A DNA stretch of 34,737 nt from DASZBX01 sp035943635. GTDB lineage: Bacteria > Actinomycetota > Actinomycetes > Streptomycetales > Catenulisporaceae. Location: assembly GCA_035943635.1 (NCBI GenBank), contig DASZBX010000150.1, positions 1-34,737 on the forward strand. Direction: 5' to 3'. Under the pieces are notes generated by a model, which was not told the DNA's origin, searched no databases, and saw only the letters and a list, made by a program, of their open reading frames with translations. The stretch's first letter is position 1. Each line of letters starts with the position of its first letter. The translations under genes and the position numbers were made by a program. Positions 24,195 to 33,900 of this stretch are shown one piece after another.

Positions 24195-26522
24195 CGGGCG
24201 GACGCGGCAGCCGCCGGCCCGGCCGATGTGACGGACGCAGCCGGACCGGCCGAGGTGTGGGCGCGGCGGCTGGCCGGGGTGCCGACGGTCCTGGAGATCC
24301 CGGCCGACCGCCCGCGCCCCCTGACCCGCGCCGCCGGCACCGACCGCCTCCCGATCGCCGTCCCCCCGGAGACGGCCGAGGCCGTCCTGGCCCGGTCCGG
24401 GGAGCTGGCGGTGACGGCGCCCGCCTTCCTGCTCGCCGCGTTCGGCCTGATGCTGGGGCGGATGACCGGCGCCGGCCGATTGCTCGTGGGCGTTCCGGCA
24501 CCGGCCGGCGACGTCCTGCCGGTGCGCATCGACATCGACGACGACCATGGCCCGGACGCCTTCGTTCAGTCCGTGCACGAGTCGCTGGCCTGGGCGTCGG
24601 CCGCCGAGGCCGCCACGCTCCGGCAGATCGCCGAGCGGCTGGGCCTGGATCCGTCCGGCCCGATCCATCCGCTGGTCCAGGTCTCCTTCGCCGCGCCCGG
24701 CGAGCCGGCGGCGCAGACCGAGGAGGCGGACGGGGCCGGACCGCGGTTCGACCTGAGCGTCCGGATCGGCCAGGACGGCCCCGATTACACCGGCCACCTG
24801 GAATACGCGACCGACCTGTGGAGCCGGGACGAGGCGGACGGCTTCGTGCTCACCTTCCTGGCCGCGGTGCAGCAGCTCGCCGCCGCGCCGGCCGGCGAGG
24901 ACACGGCCCTCGCGGACGTCCGATGCATCTCCTCGGCCGGCCTGGAGCTCCTGGCCCGGCTCAACCAGACGGCCGGCGACTTCCCCGCCACCTCCCTGGA
25001 CGCGCTGTTCCGCGCCGAGGCCGCTCGCCGCCCGGACGCGGTGGCCGTGCGCGACGAGAAGTCGGCGCTGACCTACCGCGGCCTGGCCGACGCCGCCGCC
25101 GAGCAGGCGCGGCTGCTGCGGGCCGCCGGCGTCCGGGACGGCGACGCGGTGCTGATCGCGGTCCAGCGGTCGGTGGCGGAGGCGGTGGCCGTCCTGGGCA
25201 CGCTCTGGGCCGGCGGCACGTACGTCGGCGTCGATCTCGCCCAACCTGCGGCGCACACCGCCCGGATCGTGGCCAAGGCGGCGCCGACCGCGGCCATCGT
25301 CGACGAGGACGGCGTCGAAGCGGTGTCCCGGCACTCGGTGCCCGCGGTCAGCCCCTGGCAGCCGGACCGGGAACCCGGCGGGCCGCCCCCGGCGCCCGCC
25401 GCGGCCGACCCGGACCGGGTGGCCTACATCGCCTTCACCTCGGGCTCGACCGGCGAGCCGAAGGGCGTGGCGGTCCCGCACCGCGGAGTCATCCGGCTGG
25501 TCCACGGCGCCGACTACCTGGCCCTGGGCCCGGGCGAACGCGTCCTGCGGCTCTCGGCGCTGGCCTTCGACGCCTCGACCCTCGAACTCTGGGGCGCGCT
25601 GCTGTCCGGGGCGGCCCTGGAGGTCTGCCCGCCCGGGCTGCTCTCGCCCGGGGAGCTGGCCGAGTTCATCGAGGACCGCGAGGTGACCGTGGCCTGGCTC
25701 ACGGCCGGCCTGTTCCGCCTGGTCCAGGAGTTCGCCCCGACCTCGATGGGCCGGATGCGCCAGCTGCTGAGCGGCGGCGACGTGGTCCCGCACGAGCACG
25801 TGGCCCGCGCCCTGCGGGACAACCCCGGCCTGACCATCACGAACGGCTACGGCCCGACCGAGAACACCACGTTCACCACCTTCCACTCGGTCACCGACCC
25901 GGGACAGGTCGACGGCCCGCTGCCGATCGGCACCCCGGTGCCCGGAACCCGGGTCTACGTGCTGGACCGGCGGGCCAGACTGCTGGCGCCCGGGGCCGTG
26001 GGCGAGCTGTACGCGGGCGGCGAGGGCCTGGCGGTCGGCTACGTCGGCGACCAGGCGGAGACCGACCGCTGCTTCGGCTTCTTCTCCCCCGACGTCCCGG
26101 AGCGGATCTACCGCACCGGCGACCTGGTCCGGATCGACCGGGCCGGCCGGATCCACTTCCTCGGCCGGGCCGACCAGCAGGTCAAGATCCGCGGGTACCG
26201 GATCGAGCTGACCGCGATCAGCGACGCGCTCACCGGCTACCCGGAGGTCCAGGACGCGGTGGTCACCGTCGCCGACGGCGCGGCGGCCGACAAGCGGCTG
26301 CTGGCCGCCGTCCGGCTCGCCCCGGGGGCGGCCGCCACCCCGGTCGACCTCAGGAACCGGCTGGCCGAACGGTTCCCGTCCTACATGGTGCCCACGCTCT
26401 GGGCGGTGGTCGACCGGATGCCGGTCACCGCGAACGGCAAGATCGACCGGCGCGCGCTGGCCGCCGAGGCCAAGCCGGCCACCGCGTTCGGCCGCAAGAA
26501 GACGCCGCGCCAGCCGGCCTGA
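24060..26522 (+). CDS. NRPS adenylation protein with half a condensation domain, valine-like code
   Basis: 820 residues. The first ~45 are a low-complexity repeat of MSPET and GPET units. Residues ~66-310 resemble only the C-terminal lobe of a condensation domain (VWARRLAGVPTVLEIPADRP onward); the N-terminal lobe with HHxxxDG is missing. A complete adenylation domain follows, with FTSGSTGEPKG (459-469), NGYGPTENTTF (595-605), YRTGD and NGKIDRR (Lys794). Pocket positions are D504, A505, L508, W546, L570, G572, G596, T604, F605 and Lys794, i.e. DALWLGGTFK, one substitution class away from the DAFWxGGTFK code I associate with valine. It should activate valine or a similar aliphatic amino acid and load the carrier encoded just upstream. 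It carries no carrier or release domain, so peptide-bond formation by this protein is unlikely. Confidence 0.9.
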   Translation: MSPETAGAAVMSPETTGPETAVSETMSPETAVSATTGPETTGPENRADAAAAGPADVTDAAGPAEVWARRLAGVPTVLEIPADRPRPLTRAAGTDRLPIAVPPETAEAVLARSGELAVTAPAFLLAAFGLMLGRMTGAGRLLVGVPAPAGDVLPVRIDIDDDHGPDAFVQSVHESLAWASAAEAATLRQIAERLGLDPSGPIHPLVQVSFAAPGEPAAQTEEADGAGPRFDLSVRIGQDGPDYTGHLEYATDLWSRDEADGFVLTFLAAVQQLAAAPAGEDTALADVRCISSAGLELLARLNQTAGDFPATSLDALFRAEAARRPDAVAVRDEKSALTYRGLADAAAEQARLLRAAGVRDGDAVLIAVQRSVAEAVAVLGTLWAGGTYVGVDLAQPAAHTARIVAKAAPTAAIVDEDGVEAVSRHSVPAVSPWQPDREPGGPPPAPAAADPDRVAYIAFTSGSTGEPKGVAVPHRGVIRLVHGADYLALGPGERVLRLSALAFDASTLELWGALLSGAALEVCPPGLLSPGELAEFIEDREVTVAWLTAGLFRLVQEFAPTSMGRMRQLLSGGDVVPHEHVARALRDNPGLTITNGYGPTENTTFTTFHSVTDPGQVDGPLPIGTPVPGTRVYVLDRRARLLAPGAVGELYAGGEGLAVGYVGDQAETDRCFGFFSPDVPERIYRTGDLVRIDRAGRIHFLGRADQQVKIRGYRIELTAISDALTGYPEVQDAVVTVADGAAADKRLLAAVRLAPGAAATPVDLRNRLAERFPSYMVPTLWAVVDRMPVTANGKIDRRALAAEAKPATAFGRKKTPRQPA

Positions 26523-26527
26523 CACTC

Positions 26528-26567
26528 CCGTCTGCCCGCGGCCGCACGGTCGCGGGCAGACGGTTTT
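26528..26567 (+). terminator. Rho-independent terminator after the adenylation gene
   Basis: 13-bp perfect arms (26528-26540 and 26551-26563) with a 10-nt loop, followed directly by TTTT. It lies 5 bp after the stop of the adenylation gene. Confidence 0.85.
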
Positions 26568-26600
26568 CCGGAACCCTCGCACTAGGAGTCCGCAGTATGC

Positions 26601-26638
26601 CGAAACGCTCGGCCGGAATACTCCGGCCGAGCGTTTCG
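26601..26638. terminator. 17-bp perfect hairpin with 4-nt loop
   Basis: The arms 26601-26617 and 26622-26638 are exactly complementary around ATAC. The structure is symmetric, so it can act on transcripts from both sides between the convergent adenylation and reductase genes. Confidence 0.7.
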
Positions 26639-26697
26639 CGTGGGCGGGCGGTGGATCCGGCGGCCGCGGCGCCGCCTCGGGGCCGCCGCCCGATGCC

Positions 26698-26731
26698 GTC
26701 GGCCGGGTGGGGCGCCTCCCACCCGACCGAC
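26698..26731. terminator. 14-bp hairpin with one mismatch
   Basis: The arms 26698-26711 and 26718-26731 pair at 13 of 14 positions around a 6-nt loop. This is the third of four successive stem-loops in the convergent gap. Confidence 0.5.
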
Positions 26732-26736
26732 ACTGG

Positions 26737-26781
26737 CCGCCTGCGGGGATGTCTGCTGCCCACACACATCCCCGCAGGCGG
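26737..26781 (-). terminator. 16-bp hairpin after the reductase gene
   Basis: The arms 26737-26752 and 26766-26781 are perfectly complementary, with a 13-nt loop. It begins 17 bp beyond the reductase stop (26799) and is the likely terminator of the reducing-PKS operon. Confidence 0.7.
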
Positions 26782-26798
26782 GCTCTCGGCCTGCGGCG

Positions 26799-27908
26799 CT
26801 ACCCCAGCCGCTGCGGGGCGAACCGGCTGAACCCGCGGGCGACCAGCCGGTCGAAGAAGGTCTCGTCGAGCGCGGGCGTCTGCGGGAACGAGCGCCGCAG
26901 GACGGCGTCGGTGTGGTCGCTGCGCACCGGCGGCGGCGGGTACGCCGGCTCCAGGCCCAGCATCCGCCGGCCGATCGGACCCAGGTGCATCAGCGGGGCG
27001 ACGTGCGGATCCTCGCTGTGCTGCTGCGCCAGCTCCCACCACCGCCCCGACGAGACCTCCTCGAGCGGATACCCGGCCCGGCGCAGCGCGGCGAAGCCGT
27101 GCATCAGCGACACCGGCTCGGGCCTGACCATGTGGTAGGCCCCGCCGCCCGGCCGGCCCGCGGCCAGCCGGGCGATGTTCCGGGCGACCAGGTCGACCGC
27201 CTCCCCGGGCACCGCCTCGGCCCGGTCCGGTGCGCAGCCGAGCGCGACCACCGCCCGCAGGACCGGCACGAGCAGGTCCGACGTGGACGTGTCGCCGGTC
27301 ACCGAGTGCCCGGTGACCAGGCCGGGACGGTAGACCGTGCCGACCACCCCGCGGTCCGCGGCCCGGCCGACCGCGCGTTCCGCGGCGACCTTGGACCGCG
27401 GGTAGCCCAGCTCCCCGGCGGTCGCCATCGACGGTTGCGTGGTCTCGTCCACCACGGTCAGCCCGGCCCTGACCGCGTCGAGGAAGACGGCCAGGGTGGA
27501 CACGTAGTGGAAGGCGGCCGGGCCGCCGGACCGCTCGGCGCAGGCCGCGGCCAGTCCGATCAGCTCGGTCGTGCCCCCGACGTTGGCCGGCGCCAGCTGC
27601 TGGTAGGGCGCGGTCAGGTGGACCGACGCGGCGCAGTGCACGATCTGCGGGGCCTGGTCGGCCAGCTCGTTCCAGACCCGCGGGGCCAGGCCGAGCCGGG
27701 GCGCCCGCAGGTCGGCCGGCACGGCCAGCAGCCGGGCCGGGTCGTCGATGCCGACCTCGGCCATCCGCTCCCGCAGCCGCCGGTCGGCGGCCGCGGGATC
27801 CTTGGCCCGGACCAGGCAGTGCACGACGCCCCGGGACTGGTCGAGCAGGGCCGCGGCCAGGTGGCCGCCGAGCGATCCGGTCGCGCCGGACAGGACGACC
27901 GTGTTCAT
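26799..27908 (-). CDS. Stand-alone thioester-reductase-like SDR
   Basis: 369 residues of the extended short-chain dehydrogenase family that includes NRPS/PKS terminal reductase domains and male-sterility/fatty-acyl reductases. The N-terminal LSGATGSLGGHL gives GxxGxxG at residues 8-14, Ser137 is in YVSTLAV, and the catalytic pair is Tyr169/Lys173 in YPRSK. It would use NAD(P)H to cut the carrier-bound thioester and release an aldehyde, or an alcohol after a second reduction. Its ATG overlaps the PKS stop (ATGA), directly after that enzyme's C-terminal ACP, so it most likely off-loads that PKS. Normally this domain is fused to an NRPS or PKS; here it is a separate protein. The gene ends before a strong hairpin. 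Confidence 0.88.
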   Translation of the reverse strand: MNTVVLSGATGSLGGHLAAALLDQSRGVVHCLVRAKDPAAADRRLRERMAEVGIDDPARLLAVPADLRAPRLGLAPRVWNELADQAPQIVHCAASVHLTAPYQQLAPANVGGTTELIGLAAACAERSGGPAAFHYVSTLAVFLDAVRAGLTVVDETTQPSMATAGELGYPRSKVAAERAVGRAADRGVVGTVYRPGLVTGHSVTGDTSTSDLLVPVLRAVVALGCAPDRAEAVPGEAVDLVARNIARLAAGRPGGGAYHMVRPEPVSLMHGFAALRRAGYPLEEVSSGRWWELAQQHSEDPHVAPLMHLGPIGRRMLGLEPAYPPPPVRSDHTDAVLRRSFPQTPALDETFFDRLVARGFSRFAPQRLG

Positions 27909-30900
27909 GCCGCCCCCTGGCCGACCAGGTGGTCCGCCAGGTGCTGGGCCAGCGCCTGGGCCGAGTTGTGCTCGGCCACCGCCTTCGGCGCGATCCGGAT
28001 GCCGAGGTTGGTCTCGATCCGGGTGCGCAGCTCCAGGTTGCCGAGCGAGTCCAGGCCGTAGTCGTTGAACGGCCGGCCGGGGTCGACGGTGCCGCGCACG
28101 ATCGCCCCGGCCTCGCCCGCGACGAACCGGCGCAACCAGCCGAGCCGGTCCGGCCCGGACAGCGCCTCGAACTCCAGCCGCAGCTGCGAGGACGGCGCGT
28201 CGTCGGCCCGGTCGGTCCGGAACGCCGCCGCGAACGGGCTGCGCTCGGCCAGCGCGGCGAGCCACGGGGCCCGGGCCAGCGGCAGGTAGCCGGTGTGCGC
28301 CCGGGTGTGGCGCAGCAGGGCGTCGAAGGCGTGCACCCCCTCGTCCGGGGCGATCATCGTGGTGTCCCCGGCCTGGGCCAGGACCGCGCCGCGGCCGATC
28401 TCGCCCCAGGCGCCCCAGGCGATCGCGGTGACCGGCAGCCCGGCCGCCCGGCGCCAGGCCGCGAACCCGTCCAGCCAGCTGTTGGCCGCGGCGTAGGCCC
28501 CCTGCCCGGGCGAGCCGAGCAGCGCGGCGGCCGAGGAGAAGCAGCAGAACCAGTCGAGCCGGTCCCCGGCCGTGGCCTCGTGCAGGTACCAGGCGCCGTA
28601 GGTCTTCGGCGCCCAGTCCCGGTCCAGCAGCTCGCGGGTGATGCCCGGGAGCGTCGCGTCCTCCACCACGGCCGCGGCGTGCAGCACGCCGCGCAGCGGC
28701 AGGCCGGTGGCCCGGGCCGCGGCGGCCAGCCGTCCGGCGGTCTCCGGGGCCGCGATGTCGCCGAGCTCGACCTGCACGTCGGTCCCCGCGTCGCGCAGCG
28801 CCTGGATCTCCCGGGCCGCCGCCTCGCTCGGCGCGGACCGGGAGTTGAGCACGATCCGGCCGCAGCCGCCCTCGGCCAGGTGCCGGGCCAGGCGCAGACC
28901 GAGGCCGCCGAGGCCGCCGGTGAGGATGTAGGCGCCGTCGGCGCGGAACACCGGGACCCGCTCGGGCCGGCGCACGGCCGCCGTGCCCGGTTCCACGCCC
29001 GTGGTCAGCACGAGCTTGCCCATGTGCTGGGCCGAGGCCATCCGGCGGATCGCGGTCGCCGCGTCGGCCAGCGGGTACGCGGTGGCCGTGGGCGGAGCCA
29101 GGCGGCCGTCGGCCATCCGGCCGGCCACCTCCCGCAGCAGCCGGCCCAGCCGCGCCGGGTCGGCCACGGCCATCAGTTCGAGGTCGACGCTGTAGAAGGC
29201 CAGGTTGCGCCGGAACGGGGCCAAGCCGAGCTTGCCGTCGCGGTAGATGTCGCGCTTGCCGATCTCGACGAAGCGGCCGCCGAACCCGAGCAGGTCGAGG
29301 CTGACCCGCTGCGCGGCGCCGGTCAGCGAGTTGAGCACCACGTCGACCCCGCCCCCGCCGGTGTCCTCGCGGATCCGGTCGGCGAACTCCAGGCTGCGGG
29401 AGTCGTAGACGTGCTCGATCCCCTGCTCGCGCAGCCAGTCCCGGCGCGCCTGGCTGCCGGCCGTCGCATAGATCCGCGCGCCGACCGACCGGGCCACCGC
29501 GATGGCCGCCTGGCCCGTTCCGCCGGTGGCCGAGTGGATCAGCACCCGCTCGCCCGCGGACAGCCCGGCCTGGTCCATCAATCCGTACCAGACCGTGGCG
29601 TACACCGCGGGGACCGCGGCGCCCTGCTCGATGCTCAGCGCGTCCGGCAGCGGCGCCGCCAGGTCCGCGTCGATCGTCGCGTGGCTGCCCCAGGCCCCCT
29701 CGGTGGCGGCGCCGGTCATCACCCGGTCCCCGACCCGGAACCCGGTCACCGCGTCGCCGACCCGGACCACGGTGCCCGCGCAGTCGACCCCGAGGGCCGG
29801 GGTCACGCCCTCGAAGGCGAAGTAGTTGCCGTGGGCGAACAAGACGTCGTGGAAGTTGATGCTCGCGGCGCCGATCTCGATCTCGATCTGCCCGGCGCCC
29901 GGGGTCCGGCGCGGGACCACGGTCAGTTCCAGCGAGTCCAGGTCGCCCGGCTGGCGGATCTGCATCCGCACGCCGTCGGCCGGGGCGCCGGTGGTGGCCC
30001 GGTGCCGTTCGTCGGCGGCCAGCGGGGCGTGCTGGAGCCGCGCGGCGTACCAGGCGCCCGAGCGCCAGGCGGTCTCGTCCTCGGCCGCGCCCGAGGCCAG
30101 TTCGGCCGCCAGGTCGCGCACCGCCGAACCCTCCTGCGGGTCGGTCACCAGGTCGATCTGGGTGGGCCGCAGGTCCGGGAACTCGGCGCCGACCACCCGC
30201 AGCAGGCCGCGGACCGCGGCGTGCTCGAGGTTGATCTGGTCGCCGGGCAGGACCGCCTGCGCGCCCTGGGTGACCGCGTACAGCCGGGGCGGTGCGCCGT
30301 CGGCCCCGGCCAGGTCCCGGGCCACCTCGACGACCGACTCCACCAGGTCCCGGCCGCGCGCGATGCCGTCCGGGCCGGCCGGCCCGCCCGGGCCCGGGCA
30401 GAGCAGGACGACGCCGCGCCAGGGCGCGCCGGACAGGTCCGCCCGGGCGCCGGACACCGGCCACGGCCGGACCTCGCACCGGCCGCCCAGCTCGCCCAAG
30501 GCCTTGACCAGCTCGTCCGGAGCGGGCGCGGACTCGGCCGAGGCCAGGATCAGCCAGGGTCCGCCGACGCTGTCCGCCGCGGGCTCGGGCAGGTCCTGGC
30601 GCTGCCAGGCGATCGTGAGCAGCCGCTCGTTGAGCACCTGGTCGGCGTTCTCCTCGTCGCCGGTGCGGGTGCCCATGACCAGACCGTCGACGGACAGCAG
30701 GACCGCGCCGTACTTGTCGGTCAGCTGCAGGTCCGCGATCACCCGGTTGCCGTCGGCGGAGTCCAGCCGGACGTAGCAGTACGCTGCGCCGCTGGCCGAG
30801 GCCGACCACAGCCGGATCCGGCGCACCTCGAGCGGGAGCAGCAGGCCGCCCTCGCCCGCGGCCGCCACGGCCGGCAGCGCGGCGACGCACTGGAAGCAGG

Positions 30901-33900
30901 CGTCCAGCAGGGCGGGGTGGACGCCGAAGCCGTCCTGCCCGCCGCGCAGCGCGGACGGGAGCGCGACCTCGGCCAGGACGGTCTGCCCGTCCGGCCCGGC
31001 GCCGGCCCGGAAGGCGCCCTTGGCCCCCTGGAAGGCCGGTCCGTACTGGATGCCGCGCTCGATCAGGGTCCCGCGCAGGTCGTCGCCGGACAGCCGCTCG
31101 GAGTGTTCGTCCAGCAGCAGGTCCAGGTCCAGCGGGGCGGGCTCGGTCCGGTCGGCCGGGGCCGCGCGCAGGACCGCGCCGGCCAGCCGGGCGCGCTCGC
31201 CGTCCTCGGCGGTGGCCGCCTCCCAGCGGGCCTGGCCCGGTACGTCCACCGCCGCGGACACGGTCACCTCCGTGTGGCCGCTGAGCAGCAGCATCCGCTC
31301 GAACTTCAGGTCGTGCACCTCGGCGCCGGGCCCGAAGACCTCGGCCGCCGCGGTCAGCGCCGACTCGCAGTGCGCCGCGCCGGGGTAGGCCGCCACGTCG
31401 CGCACCCGGTGGTCCGTCAGCCAGGGCAGCACCGCCGTGCCGACGTCCGACTGCCAGGCGTGGCGCTCCTCGTCCTCGTCCAGCCGGATGTGCACGCCGA
31501 GCAGCGGGTGGATCTTGACCGTGTGCGCGGGCCGGGACTGGCCGGTGCGCACCAGCAGGTGCTGCCGGGTCCAGGTCGGCAGCGGGGCGTCGACCAGCTC
31601 GCCCTGCGGGTACAGGGCGGCGAAGTCGACGCCGCCGCCGGCGCCGTGCACCTCGATCAGGGTCTGCAGCAGGCCCTGCGGGGTCTCCCGGCCGCGGCGC
31701 ATGCTCGCGATCGCGGCGGCCGGCAGGCTGGCCGACCGGGCGCACTGCTCCACCGACCGGGTCAGCAGCGGGTGCGGGGAGAGCTCCAGGAACACCCGGT
31801 GCCCGTCGTCGAGGGCGGCCATCACCGCGGTGCTGAACCGGACCGGCTGGCGCAGGTTGGCCACCCAGTACTCGGCGTCGAACGCCGGCCGGGACCGCGG
31901 ATCGCCCATGGCCGTGCCGTAGAACGGCACCGTCCCGGCGGTCGGGGCCAGGTCGGCGAGCACCTCGGCGAGCTCGTCCAGGATCGAGTCGACCTGCGGG
32001 GAGTGCGAGGCGACGTCCACGGCCACCTCGCGGGCCAGCACGCCGCGCTGCTCCCACTGCGCGACCAGTTCGCGCACCCGCTCGGCGGTCCCGCCGATCA
32101 CGGTCGACTCCGGCGAGGCGATGACCGACACCACGACGTCGTCGACGGCGGCCAGTTCCAGCTCGATCTGCGCCGCCGGCAGCTCGATCGAGGCCATCGC
32201 GCCCTTGCCCGCGAGCCGGGCGCACAGCCGGGACCGGCGGCAGATCACCTTGACCCCGTCGTCGAGCGAGAGCGATCCGGCGACGACCGCGGCCGCCACC
32301 TCGCCGAGCGAGTGCCCGATCACCGCGCCCGGCTGCACGCCGGACGCACGCCAGGCCGCGGCCAGCGCCACCTGCATCGCGAACAGGGTCGGCTGCACCC
32401 GGTCGATGCCGGTCACCGTCTCGGGCCGGGTCATCGCCTCGGTCACCGAGAAGCCCGACTCCCGCTGGATCAGCGGCTCGACCTGCGCGACCGCGGCGGC
32501 GAAGGCCGGCTCGGTGGCCAGCAGCGCGGCGCCCATGGCGGCCCACTGGGAGCCCTGGCCGGAGAACAGCCAGACCGGTCCGCGCGAGTCGTCGCCGACC
32601 ACGGGCGCCGGGGGCCGCTCGGCGACCTGCTCGCCGAGGCCGCGCAGGCCGGCGATCAGCTCGGACCGGTCCGCGGCGACGACCGCCGTGCGCACGTCGC
32701 GGTGCTCGCGGCGCCGGGCCAGGGTGTAGCCCAGGTCGGCCGGCCGGACCTCGTCGTGGGCGTCGAGCCAGTCCGCGATCCGGGCCGCGGTCGGCGCGAG
32801 CTGCTCCACCGAGGTCGCCGACAGCGGGAAGAGCAGCCGCCCGCCCGGGTCCGCGGAGTCCGGGCCGCCGGCGACCGGCGCCTCCTCGAGGATCGCGTGC
32901 GCGTTGGTGCCGGACATGCCGAAGGAGGAGACCGCCGCGCGCCGGGGCCGGCGCTCGTCCGGCCAGGCCTGCGCCTGGCTGGGCACGAACAGCCCGGTCG
33001 GCAGGGAGCTGATCTCCTTGTTGAGCTGTTTCATGTGCAGCGTGCCCGGGACGACTCCGTGCTGGAGCGCCAGGACCGCGGTGATCAGGGCCGCCGTGCC
33101 CGCCGCGGATTCGGTGTGGCCGATGTTCGACTTGACCGAGCTGACCGCGCACGCGGTGTCCCGGCCGTACACCTCGGCCAGGGCCCGGAACTCGATCGGG
33201 TCGCCGACCGGGGTCCCGGTGCCGTGCGCCTGGACCAGCCCGACCGTCTCCGGCCCGGCGCCCGCGTCGGCGAGCGCGGCTTTGTGCACGGCCACCTGGG
33301 CGGAGACGGACGGCATGGTGATCGTCTCGGTGCGCCCGTCCTGGTTCGACGCGACGCCCTTGATCACCGCGAGGATGCGGTCGCCGTCGGCCAGCGCGTC
33401 CGAGGCGCGCTTGAGCATCACCACGCCGCAGCCCTCGGACCGGACGAAGCCGTCGGCCTCCTGGTCGAACGGCCGGCACCGGCCGGTGGGCGAGAGCATG
33501 CCCAGGCCGGACGCGGACACCGCCGCCTCCGGGACCAGCATCAGCATGCAGCCGCCGGCCAGCGCCATGTCGCTCTCGCCGCTGCGGATGCTCTGGACCG
33601 CCAGGTGCACCGACACCAGGCCCGAGGAGCAGGCGGTGTCCAGGCTCAGCGCCGGGCCGGTCAGGCCCAGCGCGAACGCGATCCGGCCGGACGCCATGCT
33701 CAGCGCCGGGCCGGTGAACCCGTACGGGTGGACCTTCTCCTGCTCCTGCGGGCCGTGGCAGGCGAGCGCGTAGTCGATGTGGGCGAGCCCGACGAACACC
33801 CCGGTGCGCGTGCCGGCCAGCGCGGACGGCGCCATCCCGGCGTGTTCGACCGCCTCCCACGCGGTCTCCAGCAGGAGCCGGTGCTGCGGGTCGGAGGAGA

